From assembly GCA_963801255.1 (NCBI GenBank), contig CAWDEC010000013.1:72913-136912 (forward strand): 64,000 nt of DNA, given 5' to 3'. Positions 33,395 through 41,972 of the stretch are shown one piece after another. This stretch comes from JAICXG01 sp963801255. Its GTDB lineage: Bacteria; Verrucomicrobiota; Verrucomicrobiia; Chthoniobacterales; UBA10450. The translations under genes and the position numbers were made by a program. The notes under the pieces are model-generated. The model had not been told where the DNA came from. It was given only the letters and a program-made list of their open reading frames with translations, and searched no databases. Each line of letters begins with the position of its first letter. The first letter of the stretch is position 1.

Positions 33395-35569
33395 CTACTT
33401 CGTTTCCTTCTGGTCAAGGATTGCGCTGACGAGATTCGACGGCACAGGCTCGAAATGCGAGGGCTCCATCGAGTAACTGGAGCGGCCTTTCGAGAGCGAC
33501 CGGATCGCGGTGGCGTATCCGAACATTTCCGCAAGTGGCACTTCGGCATTCACGATCGTTAGATTACCACGAGCCTCAATGCTGTTGATCTTGGCGCGGC
33601 GACGGTTGAGGTCGCCAATGATGTCGCCCTGAAATTCTTCTGGCGTGATGTTTTCGACCTTCATGATCGGCTCGAGCAGGATTGATTTGCCGGTCTTGAA
33701 ACCGTCCTTCATGGCAAAAATGGCGGCGAGCTTAAAGGCGAGCTCGTTGGAGTCGACTTCGTGGAAACTTCCGAAGACGATATCGACTTCCACGTCAACG
33801 ACCGGATAACCACCAAGAACGCCGTTGAGAACCGCTTCGTCGATGCCCTTTTTGACCGCCGGAATATATTCCCGCGGAATGGTGCCGCCGACGATTTTGT
33901 TCTCGACCACCAAGCCCTTACCCCGTTCGGCGGGGCGCACGTCCACCTCGACGTGCCCATACTGGCCGCGACCACCCGATTGCTTGATCAGTTTGCCAAC
34001 GCCATGCGCCGAAGCGGTGATGGTTTCGCGATAAGCGATCTGCGGTTTGCCCGCGTTCGCGTCGACCTTGAACTCGCGGAACATCCGATCGCGAATAATT
34101 TCGAGGTGCAGTTCTCCCATGCCAGCGATAATTGTCTGCCCGGTATCCTCGTGAGTGTAAACGCGAAAGGTCGGGTCTTCTTCGGCAAGCCGCTGAAGTG
34201 CAGTCGCCATTTTTTCCTGGTCGAGCTTCGTCTTAGGCTCAATCGCCATGGAAATAACCGGATCAGGGAACGAAGGCGGTTCGAGCAGGATCGGGTGATC
34301 CTCATCACAGAGCGTGTCCCCGGTAGTGATGTTCTTGATGCCGACGATGGCTGCGATATCACCCGAATAACAGGTCTCAATGTCTTCGCGTTTGTCCGCT
34401 TGGATCTGGATTAAACGCGAAATGCGCTCACGCTTGTTCGTCCGTGGGTTATAAACCGTGTCCCCCTTCGAAAGCGTTCCGGAATAAACGCGAAAGAAGA
34501 CAAGCTTGCCAACGAACGGATCGCTCCAAAGCTTGAAAGCGAGCGAGCAAAAGTCATCGTTGTCGTTCGTTAGGGCTTCCATTTTTTCGCCCGTGTCCGG
34601 GTCCTGGCCTCTGGCTGGCGGGATATCGAGCGGGCCCGGGAGATAATCTATCACCGCATCGACCAGATACTGCACGCCTTTGTTCTTGAAGGCGCTCCCG
34701 CCAATGACAGGCACAAATTTGTTGGCAATCGTCTGTCGACGAATGCCCGCCTTGAGCATCTCGGGCGTTACTTCGCGCTCTTCGAGGACGGCTTCGGCGA
34801 CTTCGTCATCGATGTTGGAAATCTGCTCAACCAAATCGTTATACGCCCTGTCGACCATTCCTTTGTGCTCAGCCGGCACGTCCGTCACCTCATAGATTGA
34901 ACCCAGCATGTCGCTATCGGAATACAGGACCGCTTTCCTGTTAACCACGTCCAACTGGCCCTTGAGCTGATCTTCTTTGCCTAACGGAATCAGAACCGGC
35001 CAGGCGTTCGCGTTCAACTTCGTCCGCATCGACTCGATCGACATTTCGAAGTCGGCCCCAACGCGATCCATCTTGTTGATAAAAGCGAGGCGCGGCACTT
35101 CGTATTTGTTTGCCTGCCGCCAGACTGTTTCAGACTGCGGTTGGACGCCGGCAACCGCATCGAAAACCGCAACGGCGCCATCAAGGACCCGAAGCGAGCG
35201 TTCGACTTCAGCCGTGAAATCAACATGGCCCGGCGTGTCGATGATATTCACTCGCATTTTCACGCCATCGTAGACCTTGTAAACGCCTTCTTCTTTCTTC
35301 TGTGTCCAGGCGCAGGTTGTTGCGGCGGAAGTAATCGTGATGCCGCGTTCGCGCTCCTGCTCCATCCAGTCCGTTACCGTCGTGCCCTCGTGCACCTCGC
35401 CGATCTTATGGATCATGCCGGTGTAGAAAAGAATGCGCTCGGTCAGCGTTGTCTTGCCGGCATCGATGTGCGCGGCGATCCCGATGTTCCGCGTTCTCTC
35501 GAGCGGAAACTTGCGATCGGGCGAATTAGGATTCGCTATCGCGGGTTTTTCTAAAGTCGCAGTTGCCAT
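33395..35569 (-). CDS. fusA: Elongation factor G
   Basis: EF-G catalyses GTP-driven translocation and, with RRF, ribosome recycling. The 724-residue product has the G1 motif AHIDAGKT at residues 33-40, RGITITSAATT (switch I), DTPGHVDFT (G3) and NKMDRVGADF (G4). Domain IV has GGRGQYGHV, and the C-terminal domain EPIMKVENITPEEFQGD. It lies between rpsG and rpsJ with 1 base to rpsJ. An N-terminal stretch of about 20 residues precedes the canonical start of the G domain. Confidence 0.98.
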   Translation of the reverse strand: MATATLEKPAIANPNSPDRKFPLERTRNIGIAAHIDAGKTTLTERILFYTGMIHKIGEVHEGTTVTDWMEQERERGITITSAATTCAWTQKKEEGVYKVYDGVKMRVNIIDTPGHVDFTAEVERSLRVLDGAVAVFDAVAGVQPQSETVWRQANKYEVPRLAFINKMDRVGADFEMSIESMRTKLNANAWPVLIPLGKEDQLKGQLDVVNRKAVLYSDSDMLGSIYEVTDVPAEHKGMVDRAYNDLVEQISNIDDEVAEAVLEEREVTPEMLKAGIRRQTIANKFVPVIGGSAFKNKGVQYLVDAVIDYLPGPLDIPPARGQDPDTGEKMEALTNDNDDFCSLAFKLWSDPFVGKLVFFRVYSGTLSKGDTVYNPRTNKRERISRLIQIQADKREDIETCYSGDIAAIVGIKNITTGDTLCDEDHPILLEPPSFPDPVISMAIEPKTKLDQEKMATALQRLAEEDPTFRVYTHEDTGQTIIAGMGELHLEIIRDRMFREFKVDANAGKPQIAYRETITASAHGVGKLIKQSGGRGQYGHVEVDVRPAERGKGLVVENKIVGGTIPREYIPAVKKGIDEAVLNGVLGGYPVVDVEVDIVFGSFHEVDSNELAFKLAAIFAMKDGFKTGKSILLEPIMKVENITPEEFQGDIIGDLNRRRAKINSIEARGNLTIVNAEVPLAEMFGYATAIRSLSKGRSSYSMEPSHFEPVPSNLVSAILDQKETK

Positions 35570-35582
35570 TCAAAAAAATCCT

Positions 35583-36056
35583 TTACCAACGGAAATGAGC
35601 GAAGGCGCGGTTGGCTTGCGCCATTTTGTGCGTGTCATCGCGTTTCTTAATGGCGTTACCCTGGCCAGCAGCGGCGTCGCGCAATTCGTGGGCGAGCGCA
35701 TCCGCCATCGGCATGCCGCGGCGGTTGTCGGCGTAGGTTACGATCCAACGCATGGCCAGCGAAACCTGGCGGGACGATGTAACTTCCATCGGCACCTGAT
35801 AGGTCGCGCCACCAACCCGGCGCGATTTTACTTCGAGGCGGGGCCGCACATTCTCGAGAGCCTTGTTCACCACTTCGAGCGGATCGACGGAATCCGAACC
35901 TTCGCGCGACTTCTCGATTGCCGTGTAAACGATGCGTTCGGCGAGCGATTTCTTGCCACGCTTCATCACCGTCGAGATGAGTCGGGCAACGGCGACGCTT
36001 CCATAGCGCGAATCGACCTTGTCTTCTTTCTTATAAACCTTGCGACGACGAGACAT
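35583..36056 (-). CDS. rpsG: 30S ribosomal protein S7
   Basis: S7 organises the 30S head and represses the str operon in E. coli. The 157-residue product starts MSRRRKVYKKEDKVDSRYG, with the conserved KVDSRYGS region, VGGATYQVPMEV and MADALAHELRDAA. It lies between rpsL (24 bases) and fusA (13 bases). Confidence 0.97.
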   Translation of the reverse strand: MSRRRKVYKKEDKVDSRYGSVAVARLISTVMKRGKKSLAERIVYTAIEKSREGSDSVDPLEVVNKALENVRPRLEVKSRRVGGATYQVPMEVTSSRQVSLAMRWIVTYADNRRGMPMADALAHELRDAAAGQGNAIKKRDDTHKMAQANRAFAHFRW

Positions 36057-36080
36057 CTGGAAAAATGGGAAAGCTAAGGG

Positions 36081-36488
36081 TTACTTCTTCTTTGCGCCTT
36101 TTTCGGCTTCGGCGCCGGCTTTCGGCCGTTTTGCGCCGTATTTGGAACGGCTGCGGCGTCGACCGTCAACGCCTAACGAGTCGAGGGTGCCACGAACAAT
36201 ATGATAACGCACCCCCGGTAAATCCTTCACGCGTCCGCCGCGCACGAGGACGATCGAATGTTCCTGCAGGTTGTGCCCTTCTCCAGGAATGTAGGCAATC
36301 ACTTCCTGGCCATTCGTGAGGCGAACTTTCGCCACCTTGCGTAAGGCCGAATTCGGCTTCTTCGGCGTGCGCGTCATCACTTGTGTGCAGACGCCGCGCC
36401 GCTGCGGACAGTTCTTCAAGGCCGGTGACTTCGATTTCACCGAGACCTTCTTTCGTCCCTTGCGAATAAGCTGATTAATGGTTGGCAT
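36081..36488 (-). CDS. rpsL: 30S ribosomal protein S12
   Basis: S12 sits at the decoding centre and is the target of streptomycin resistance mutations. The 135-residue product has MPTINQLIRKGRKK, the loop TRTPKKPNSALRKVAKV with the critical Lys, and YIPGEGHNLQEHSIVLVRGGRVKDLPGVRYH. The decoding loops look wild-type. It is the first gene of the super-operon. An exact motif copy (36171) encodes Ser-Leu-Gly in LDSLGVDG. Confidence 0.98.
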   Translation of the reverse strand: MPTINQLIRKGRKKVSVKSKSPALKNCPQRRGVCTQVMTRTPKKPNSALRKVAKVRLTNGQEVIAYIPGEGHNLQEHSIVLVRGGRVKDLPGVRYHIVRGTLDSLGVDGRRRSRSKYGAKRPKAGAEAEKGAKKK

Positions 36489-36587
36489 TTCAGTACAAAA
36501 TCGGCCGCGAAACTGTTACGCTTCGGGCGACAAAAAAACCGTTCAAGCCGTGCTAACTGTCTCACGCACCTGATACGGAGAGCGCGC

Positions 36588-36615
36588 AATATAGAAACAA
36601 AAGCGGGAGTGGCAA
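36588..36615 (-). promoter_or_regulatory. Predicted promoter of the ribosomal super-operon
   Basis: On the minus strand TTGCCA (-35, 36610-36615) and TATATT (-10, 36588-36593) are 16 bases apart. They lie about 100 bases upstream of the rpsL start in an AT-rich pocket. This leaves a leader of roughly 90 bases before rpsL, which could hold a regulatory structure, though I see no clear hairpin. No other promoter this good is visible down to rpsD, so a single long transcript is plausible. Confidence 0.6.
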
Positions 36616-36784
36616 GATTATTTTAGACAGGACCGCATGGAAAAAAGCGCGGTTGCGGTTCGCGGACGGTTTATTGCTGCTGCCGGAACCGATCTCGCTC
36701 GCTGCCATTCGTTAGGCGTTAGCAACGCCACTGCCGCCGAGAGCAAACAGCTCGACGCAGCGTCAATTGGCCGATGGCACGCGA

Positions 36785-37924
36785 ATGAGCATATTCGCCA
36801 CGGTGTTCAAGCTTCTAGCAACCGACCCGGCGAGCAGGGCCCGCTGCGGCTGCCTAACGACTGCGCATGGCGTGATCGAGACACCGGCTTTCATGCCGGT
36901 GGGAACACAGGGCAGCGTGAAAGGTGTGAGCCCCCGTGAACTGCGGGAGCTGGAGGCGCGGATCATTCTCGGCAACACCTATCACCTTTTCGTTAGGCCG
37001 GGAATGGAGGTCATGCGCCACCTGGGCGACTTGCACCGCTTCATGGCCTGGGACGGGCCAATCCTGACGGATAGTGGTGGTTACCAGATCTTTTCCCTCG
37101 CTAAAATTCGCAAGATCACAGAGGAAGGAGCGCATTTCCAGAATCACGTCGACGGAACGGCGGCCTTCATTTCGCCGGAGATCGCGATGGAAATTCAGGC
37201 GTCGTTAGGCAGCGATATCGCCATGGTGCTCGACGAATGCCCGCCCTGGCCGAGCGAACACGATTACGTTGCGCGCAGCCTCGAGCTGACGGCGCGTTGG
37301 GCGCGACGCTGCAAGGAGTCGCGAACTCCGCGCCCGACCGGCCAGTTGCTCTTCGGAATTGTGCAGGGTGGAATTCATGAAGACCTGCGCCGGGCGAGCG
37401 CGGAGGCGACGGTCGCGATCGGCTTCGACGGCTATGCGATTGGCGGGGTGAGCGTGGGCGAGCCGGAGCCGGAAATGATGCAAGCGGTCGAATGGAGCGA
37501 ACCTTTCTTGCCTAACGAAAAGCCGCGTTATGCCATGGGTCTCGGCACGCCGCCACAATTGCTCGAGCTCGTCGCGCGCGGAATTGACATGTTTGATTGC
37601 GTGCTGCCGACACGCCTGGCACGCAATGGCACGGCCTTCACCGCCGTGGGTACCATGAATCTTAAGAACGCAGAGTTCGCGATGCAGCAGGGGCCAATCG
37701 AGGAGGGTTGTGCCTGCCCGGCGTGTCGTGAGTTCAGCCGCGGCTATCTCCGCCATCTTGTGAAAGCAGAGGAAATTTTAGGACTGCGTCTGATCACTTT
37801 ACACAATCTTCATTTCTACCTCGAGCTCATGCGCCGCGCCCAACGTGAGATCGCGGGCGGAACGTTCGATCGCTTCCGTCAGGACTTCGTCGCCGGCTAT
37901 CGCACGCGCCCGCTTCAAGGCTGA
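36785..37924 (+). CDS. tgt: Queuine/preQ1 tRNA-ribosyltransferase
   Basis: Tgt exchanges guanine-34 for preQ1 in tRNAs for Tyr, His, Asn and Asp. The product is about 379 residues from ATG 36785; an in-frame TTG 6 codons earlier is less likely. It shows the barrel motifs ILTDSGGYQIFSL (active-site Asp), the GIVQGGIHEDLR binding loop, IGGVSVGEPE and FDCVLPTRLARNG with the nucleophile Asp. The zinc site is CACPACREF with a later His. Four exact motif copies lie within the gene (36852, 36990, 37202 and 37510). It is convergent with the thioredoxin-like gene, whose stop is 7 bases away. Confidence 0.96.
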   Translation: MSIFATVFKLLATDPASRARCGCLTTAHGVIETPAFMPVGTQGSVKGVSPRELRELEARIILGNTYHLFVRPGMEVMRHLGDLHRFMAWDGPILTDSGGYQIFSLAKIRKITEEGAHFQNHVDGTAAFISPEIAMEIQASLGSDIAMVLDECPPWPSEHDYVARSLELTARWARRCKESRTPRPTGQLLFGIVQGGIHEDLRRASAEATVAIGFDGYAIGGVSVGEPEPEMMQAVEWSEPFLPNEKPRYAMGLGTPPQLLELVARGIDMFDCVLPTRLARNGTAFTAVGTMNLKNAEFAMQQGPIEEGCACPACREFSRGYLRHLVKAEEILGLRLITLHNLHFYLELMRRAQREIAGGTFDRFRQDFVAGYRTRPLQG

Positions 37925-37930
37925 CGGCAG

Positions 37931-38803
37931 TCAGCGTGCGGCTGTGCCTGACGCGAACATTTGATCCAGCGTCGCGAGTACACTCTGTGGACCTAGATAT
38001 TCGTCCCCATTGTAGGTGCTCGCGAGTAATCGACTGTCATCGCTCAAGACGAGGAGTGAGGGAATGCTCTTGCCGCCGAGCTTTTGCACACTCGGCAAAG
38101 CGGAAAGCTGGTCGTAGTCGATTGCCAGCCATGGCATTTTTGTTTCCTGGATGTAGTTCTGCCAGTTGTAGCGCGAGCGATCATCACTCACGAAAATGAT
38201 CTCAAACTCCGGATGCTGCCGCACGACGCGGTTGTAGTATTCCACCAGCTGCGGGGTGAACTTGCGACACGGTCCGCACCAGTGCGCCGAGTAATAGAGC
38301 GCAATCAGTTTCTTGTCTTTGAGCTCGCCGCCGTCCCCTTCCTTGATCGCGCCCTCGTTGCAGTGCACCAGCTTGGTTTTTAACGCATCGAGAATGCGCG
38401 TCTCGTCAGTCGCCGGCGCAGCCGCAGATCTGGCAAGTGCCGCCGCCTGACGTGCCTGGGCAAGAGTATTGAATTTTCGATCTTCCTCGATTGCGGCGGC
38501 GCGTTGTGCCGCGAGCTTGGCGGCATGGTCTTGAGCGGCGTTAGCTTCGCTCGAGGAAACGAGATAGACGCCGCTCTCAAGCGCGCTAAGCAGCTCTGGG
38601 CTGGCGCCAAATTCAAGCAGTGATTTCCGCGTTGCCTCATCCGGTCGCTCGAGTGCTCGCCGTTGTTGCAGATCAACTAATATGCTCGCGCTCGAATAAC
38701 CGGAGCGGAGCATGAGAGCGATTTCCTTGTTCGACAATGGCTGGAGAGACGCGGCCAGCGGGAGCACCGATAAAAGGAAAAGGCCAAGTATCAGCGAACG
38801 CAC
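37931..38803 (-). CDS. Secreted thioredoxin-like (nucleoredoxin/TlpA-type) protein
   Basis: A 290-residue protein with a signal peptide (residues 1-19) and a helical N-terminal region of about 110 residues with Ala/Gln-rich helices. A C-terminal thioredoxin fold has the active site WCGPC (Cys176, Cys179) in SAHWCGPCRKFTPQLV. The RKFTPQL and FVSDDRSRYNW features resemble nucleoredoxin or tryparedoxin rather than classical thioredoxin. It is expected to act in disulfide reduction in the periplasm. The N-terminal part matches nothing I recognise. It is alone on its strand and convergent with tgt. Confidence 0.85.
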   Translation of the reverse strand: MRSLILGLFLLSVLPLAASLQPLSNKEIALMLRSGYSSASILVDLQQRRALERPDEATRKSLLEFGASPELLSALESGVYLVSSSEANAAQDHAAKLAAQRAAAIEEDRKFNTLAQARQAAALARSAAAPATDETRILDALKTKLVHCNEGAIKEGDGGELKDKKLIALYYSAHWCGPCRKFTPQLVEYYNRVVRQHPEFEIIFVSDDRSRYNWQNYIQETKMPWLAIDYDQLSALPSVQKLGGKSIPSLLVLSDDSRLLASTYNGDEYLGPQSVLATLDQMFASGTAAR

Positions 38804-38839
38804 AATCTTTGAAAAGCAGCTGATGCGCCAGATGCCGGC

Positions 38840-38961
38840 CTAACCGACTCGGTTTCGCTTCGCAAACGCGATCGCAAAGAATCCCATTGGCTTTCCCGTT
38901 GGGACTTTGCTCAGCAGCTCGTTAATCCGCGGCAAATCGCGCCTAACAAAAAATCGTCCAT
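38840..38961 (-). pseudogene. Possible remnant of a small gene (frame broken at an A6 run)
   Basis: On the minus strand a frame reads RRDLPRINELLSKVPTGKPM then FFAIAFAKRNRVG to a TAG at 38840. This looks like real protein. An ATG at 38961 (MDDF) would lead into it only if one base were added in the run of six A at 38948-38953. The ATG overlaps the start of the rightward gene at 38960, because CCATGG is a palindrome. I cannot name a family. It may be a remnant or an accident. Confidence 0.25.
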
Positions 38962-39307
38962 GGCCTCGACATCCGCCGCGAGCCGCGCACAATCCTTCGT
39001 GCGCGAGATTAACCTCAACGGCGGCGAGATCAGCATTCTGAAGACGATCGGACTGGGCGGCGGCCTGATCGTTGGCAGTCAGCTCGCCGAGCGGATGGAC
39101 GACATGGAGACGGCGGAGTTAATCGACACCCTCGACGGTTTGATCATGCTTGATTACGTCCTTTGCGACCGGGTCAGCATTCGCAATCTCGACGCGGTAA
39201 AGAGCGCAAAATTTCGCATCAATCCCGCGCATGCCCGCGAACTGCGGGACGCGGTTTATCCTTCGCGGAACAGGGCCGAAGCAGGACGACGCCGTCGGCG
39301 TTCCTGA
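38960..39307 (+). CDS. Conserved-looking hypothetical protein, 115 aa
   Basis: The function is unknown. The product has a helical N-terminal part (FVREINLNGGEISILKTIGL), a glycine-rich GLGGGLIVGSQLAERM, and MLDYVLCDRVSIRNLDAVKSAKFRINPAHARELRDAV, which resembles a small winged-helix fold. The last 15 residues are Arg-rich. It is followed after 10 bases by lnt, so the two form an operon. The start ATG is the first in frame. Confidence 0.6.
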   Translation: MASTSAASRAQSFVREINLNGGEISILKTIGLGGGLIVGSQLAERMDDMETAELIDTLDGLIMLDYVLCDRVSIRNLDAVKSAKFRINPAHARELRDAVYPSRNRAEAGRRRRRS

Positions 39308-39317
39308 TTTTTTTGGG

Positions 39318-41001
39318 GTGAGCGAGGCGGCGCACAAGAACAGGTGGATTGGCCTCTGGCCATGGCTTGCTGCGGCGACGAGTGGCTTTCTCGTCACGCT
39401 GTGCTTCGCGCCTTTCGGGCAAACCTGGCTTTGCTGGGTCGCGCTCACTCCTTTGCTCGCGGCGGTTTGGTTCTCAGGTGAAGACACGCGGCGCCGATGG
39501 CTGCGCGATCTGCTTCTCGGTTACATTGCCGGGTTGGTGTTTTTCTGGAGCGTGTTTTACTGGCTCTACACCGTCACGATCTCCGGATTGGTCCTCGTCG
39601 GAGCCTACATGGCGATTTATTTCGCCACCTGGAGTTGGCTTGCCGGCTTGTTCCGCCCGCGCGGACTACAGCGAGCGCCGGTGCAGACCCGATTTGTCAG
39701 GCCGCTCTTGCAGCCTAACGACTTCCCGGCGGAAGCGCGCTCTCCCTGGCTGAGCTCGCTGCACAACCTCTGGCTCGCGTTGGTTCTCGCCTCTGCCTGG
39801 GCGGCGCTCGAATGGGTGCGCGGTTGGCTCTTTACAGGCTGGGGCTGGAACGGCCTCGGCGTGGCGCTGCACAAGATTCTCCCGCTCATCCAGGTGGCGG
39901 AATATACCGGCGTCACCGGGCTCTCCTTTCTCGTCGCTTTCGCCAACGTGATCGCGATCTCGACCGTTTGGCGCTTTTTTCTCGAAACCAAGTTCCGCAT
40001 CCGGAGGCCGCATTTTGATTTCACGCTCACTCTGGCCGCGATCGTCGGTCTGGCGGCTTACGGCCTTCGCGTCTTGCAGATGAAAAGCGAAACCCAGCCG
40101 CTGCGCATCGCCGCGATACAGGCAGACGTGCCGCGCGAGGTAAAATTCAGCCGTGAATTTCAGGAGCAAACATTTCAGCTTTTTACCCGCCTAACGAATG
40201 TCGCAGTCGCCGTCCGTCCTCCACCCCAGTTGATCATCTGGCCGGAAAGCTCCACGCCGCAGGCCGTGCTGATAGACGCCCAGAACTACGGCTTCGTGAT
40301 GCGCACTGCCGCCGCGACGAAAACGGACCTGCTCCTCGGCACGATCGATGCCGATGAAAAAGGCGACTACAATGCCGCCATTCTCGTCACCAACAGCGGC
40401 GAAAAGATCCAGTTGTATCGCAAGCTTCATCTTGTCCCTTTCGGAGAATACGTCCCGGGTCGAAACACCGTTCCCTTTGTGGCCCGAATCGTAGGCGATC
40501 AGGTGCCGGCCGATTTTACCCGCGGAAAAGAGCCGGTGATTTTTCGCCTAACGACTAGCGATCTCGAAGTAGGCCCTCTGATTTGTTTCGAGGACACGGT
40601 CGGCGAACTGACTCGCCAGTTTGTTCTACGCGGCGCAAATCTCTTCGCCAATGTGACAAACGATGGATGGTTCCTGCAATCTGCAGGGTTCTCAACAGCA
40701 TCTGGAAAATGCGATCTTTCGCTGCGTCGAAACAGGCCGACCGATGGTTCGCGCGGCGAACACTGGCGTAACCTGTTTTGTCGATCGCTTCGGTCGTGTC
40801 ACACAGGAATTGAAGAACGCGAGCGGCAGCACCTTCATGCAAGGCGTCTTGAGCGGCGGCCTCGATGTCCCGACCGACAGACGGCTCACCTTTTATGTGC
40901 GACACGGCGAATTGTTCGCCGAGATCTGCGCCGGGGCTACTTTGGTGCTGGTTCTGGCGCGCGGAATCCAGCTCGCCAGACGAAAACCATCTTCGGCGTG
41001 A
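39318..41001 (+). pseudogene. lnt: Apolipoprotein N-acyltransferase, frameshifted near 40689
   Basis: Lnt adds the third acyl chain to lipoproteins in the inner membrane. The N-terminal part has several transmembrane helices (GFLVTLCFAPFGQTWLCWVAL and others). A nitrilase-like domain follows with Glu (IWPESSTP), Lys (YRKLHLVPFGEYVPGR) and Cys (VGPLICFEDT). After NVTNDGWFLQSAG the frame goes wrong. The expected SQQHLENAIFRCVETGRP and AANTGVTCFVD continue in the next frame to a stop at 41001. One extra base in GGGTTC at 40686-40691 explains this. The GTG start at 39318 is chosen because it follows the upstream stop. This is either a broken gene or a base error. Lnt is usually important in diderms, which favours error. 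Confidence 0.85.
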
Positions 41002-41042
41002 TTCGTTCGCGTCATTTGCGTTTTCGTTCATAATTTCGCGCC

Positions 41043-41969
41043 ATGAACGATTGGGCCATTTCCGCGCGGGGTTTGCGCAAATCATATGGCTCACTTGAAG
41101 CGGTCAAAGGCATCGACATTGAAGTGGAGGCAGGCGAGGTTTTCGGTCTGCTTGGACCTAACGGCGCCGGCAAAACAACGACAGTCGAAATTCTCGAAGG
41201 CCTGCGTCCGCGCAGCGGCGGCGAAGTCACTGTCCTTGGCTTCGATCCCGACCGGCAAAAGCAAACGCTTAAGGATCGCATCGGCGTTTGCCTCCAGGCG
41301 ACGAATCTCCCCGACAAAATAAAAGTGAACGAAGCGCTCGCTCTTTTCGGCGCCTTCTATTCGCGACGAGTCGATGATCAGAAGCTGCTCCAGCGTTTGC
41401 AGCTTTGGGAAAAACGCGAGGCGGGTTATGCGACTCTTTCCGGCGGACAAAAGCAACGTCTCGCGCTCGCCCTCGCGCTGATCAACGATCCGCAAATGCT
41501 TTTCCTCGACGAGCCGACGACTGGCCTCGATCCACAGGTGCGTCTCGAGATTCGCGCTTTGATCGAAGAGTTGCGCGCCGAGAAACGGACCATCCTTCTC
41601 ACAACTCACTACATTGAGGAAGCCGAGCGACTCTGCGATCGGGTGGCCATCATCGATAACGGCGTTATCATCGCGCAGGGTTCACCACGCGAGCTGCAGG
41701 AGAAAAGCGCGACACAATCGGGCGTCGAGATTTTGCTGGGCCAACCGCTTCCGCCTAACGAATTGCCGCAATGGCCCGGTGTCATCCGCACCATCGTAAG
41801 CGAAGATCGGCGCAACCTCTCGGTCAGCTCAAGCCGTCCCGCCCAGACGCTGGTCGAGATGATCCGCTGGGTCGACGCCCAAGGGATCGAACTCGTCGAC
41901 GTGCATCTAAAACGTCCGACGCTCGAAGACGTTTTCATCGAGCTGACTGGAAAACGTCTGCGCGACTAA
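41043..41969 (+). CDS. ABC transporter ATP-binding protein
   Basis: A 308-residue ATPase of the ABC-2/drug-export (DrrA/CcmA) type. Walker A is GPNGAGKTT at 38-46, the signature LSGGQKQR at 132-139, Walker B LFLDEPTTGLDPQ, then LTTHYIEEAERLCDR. The C-terminal 80 residues form the usual extension of this subfamily. Three bases separate its stop from the next gene, which encodes its permease. The stop TAA lies in a motif-like ACTAACGA. The substrate cannot be inferred from this subunit. Confidence 0.94.
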   Translation: MNDWAISARGLRKSYGSLEAVKGIDIEVEAGEVFGLLGPNGAGKTTTVEILEGLRPRSGGEVTVLGFDPDRQKQTLKDRIGVCLQATNLPDKIKVNEALALFGAFYSRRVDDQKLLQRLQLWEKREAGYATLSGGQKQRLALALALINDPQMLFLDEPTTGLDPQVRLEIRALIEELRAEKRTILLTTHYIEEAERLCDRVAIIDNGVIIAQGSPRELQEKSATQSGVEILLGQPLPPNELPQWPGVIRTIVSEDRRNLSVSSSRPAQTLVEMIRWVDAQGIELVDVHLKRPTLEDVFIELTGKRLRD

Positions 41970-41972
41970 CGA

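Noticed and set aside
37921..37934. Hairpin CTGACGGCAGTCAG between convergent tgt and the thioredoxin-like gene
   Set aside because: Only a 5-bp stem and no T-run; not enough for a terminator.
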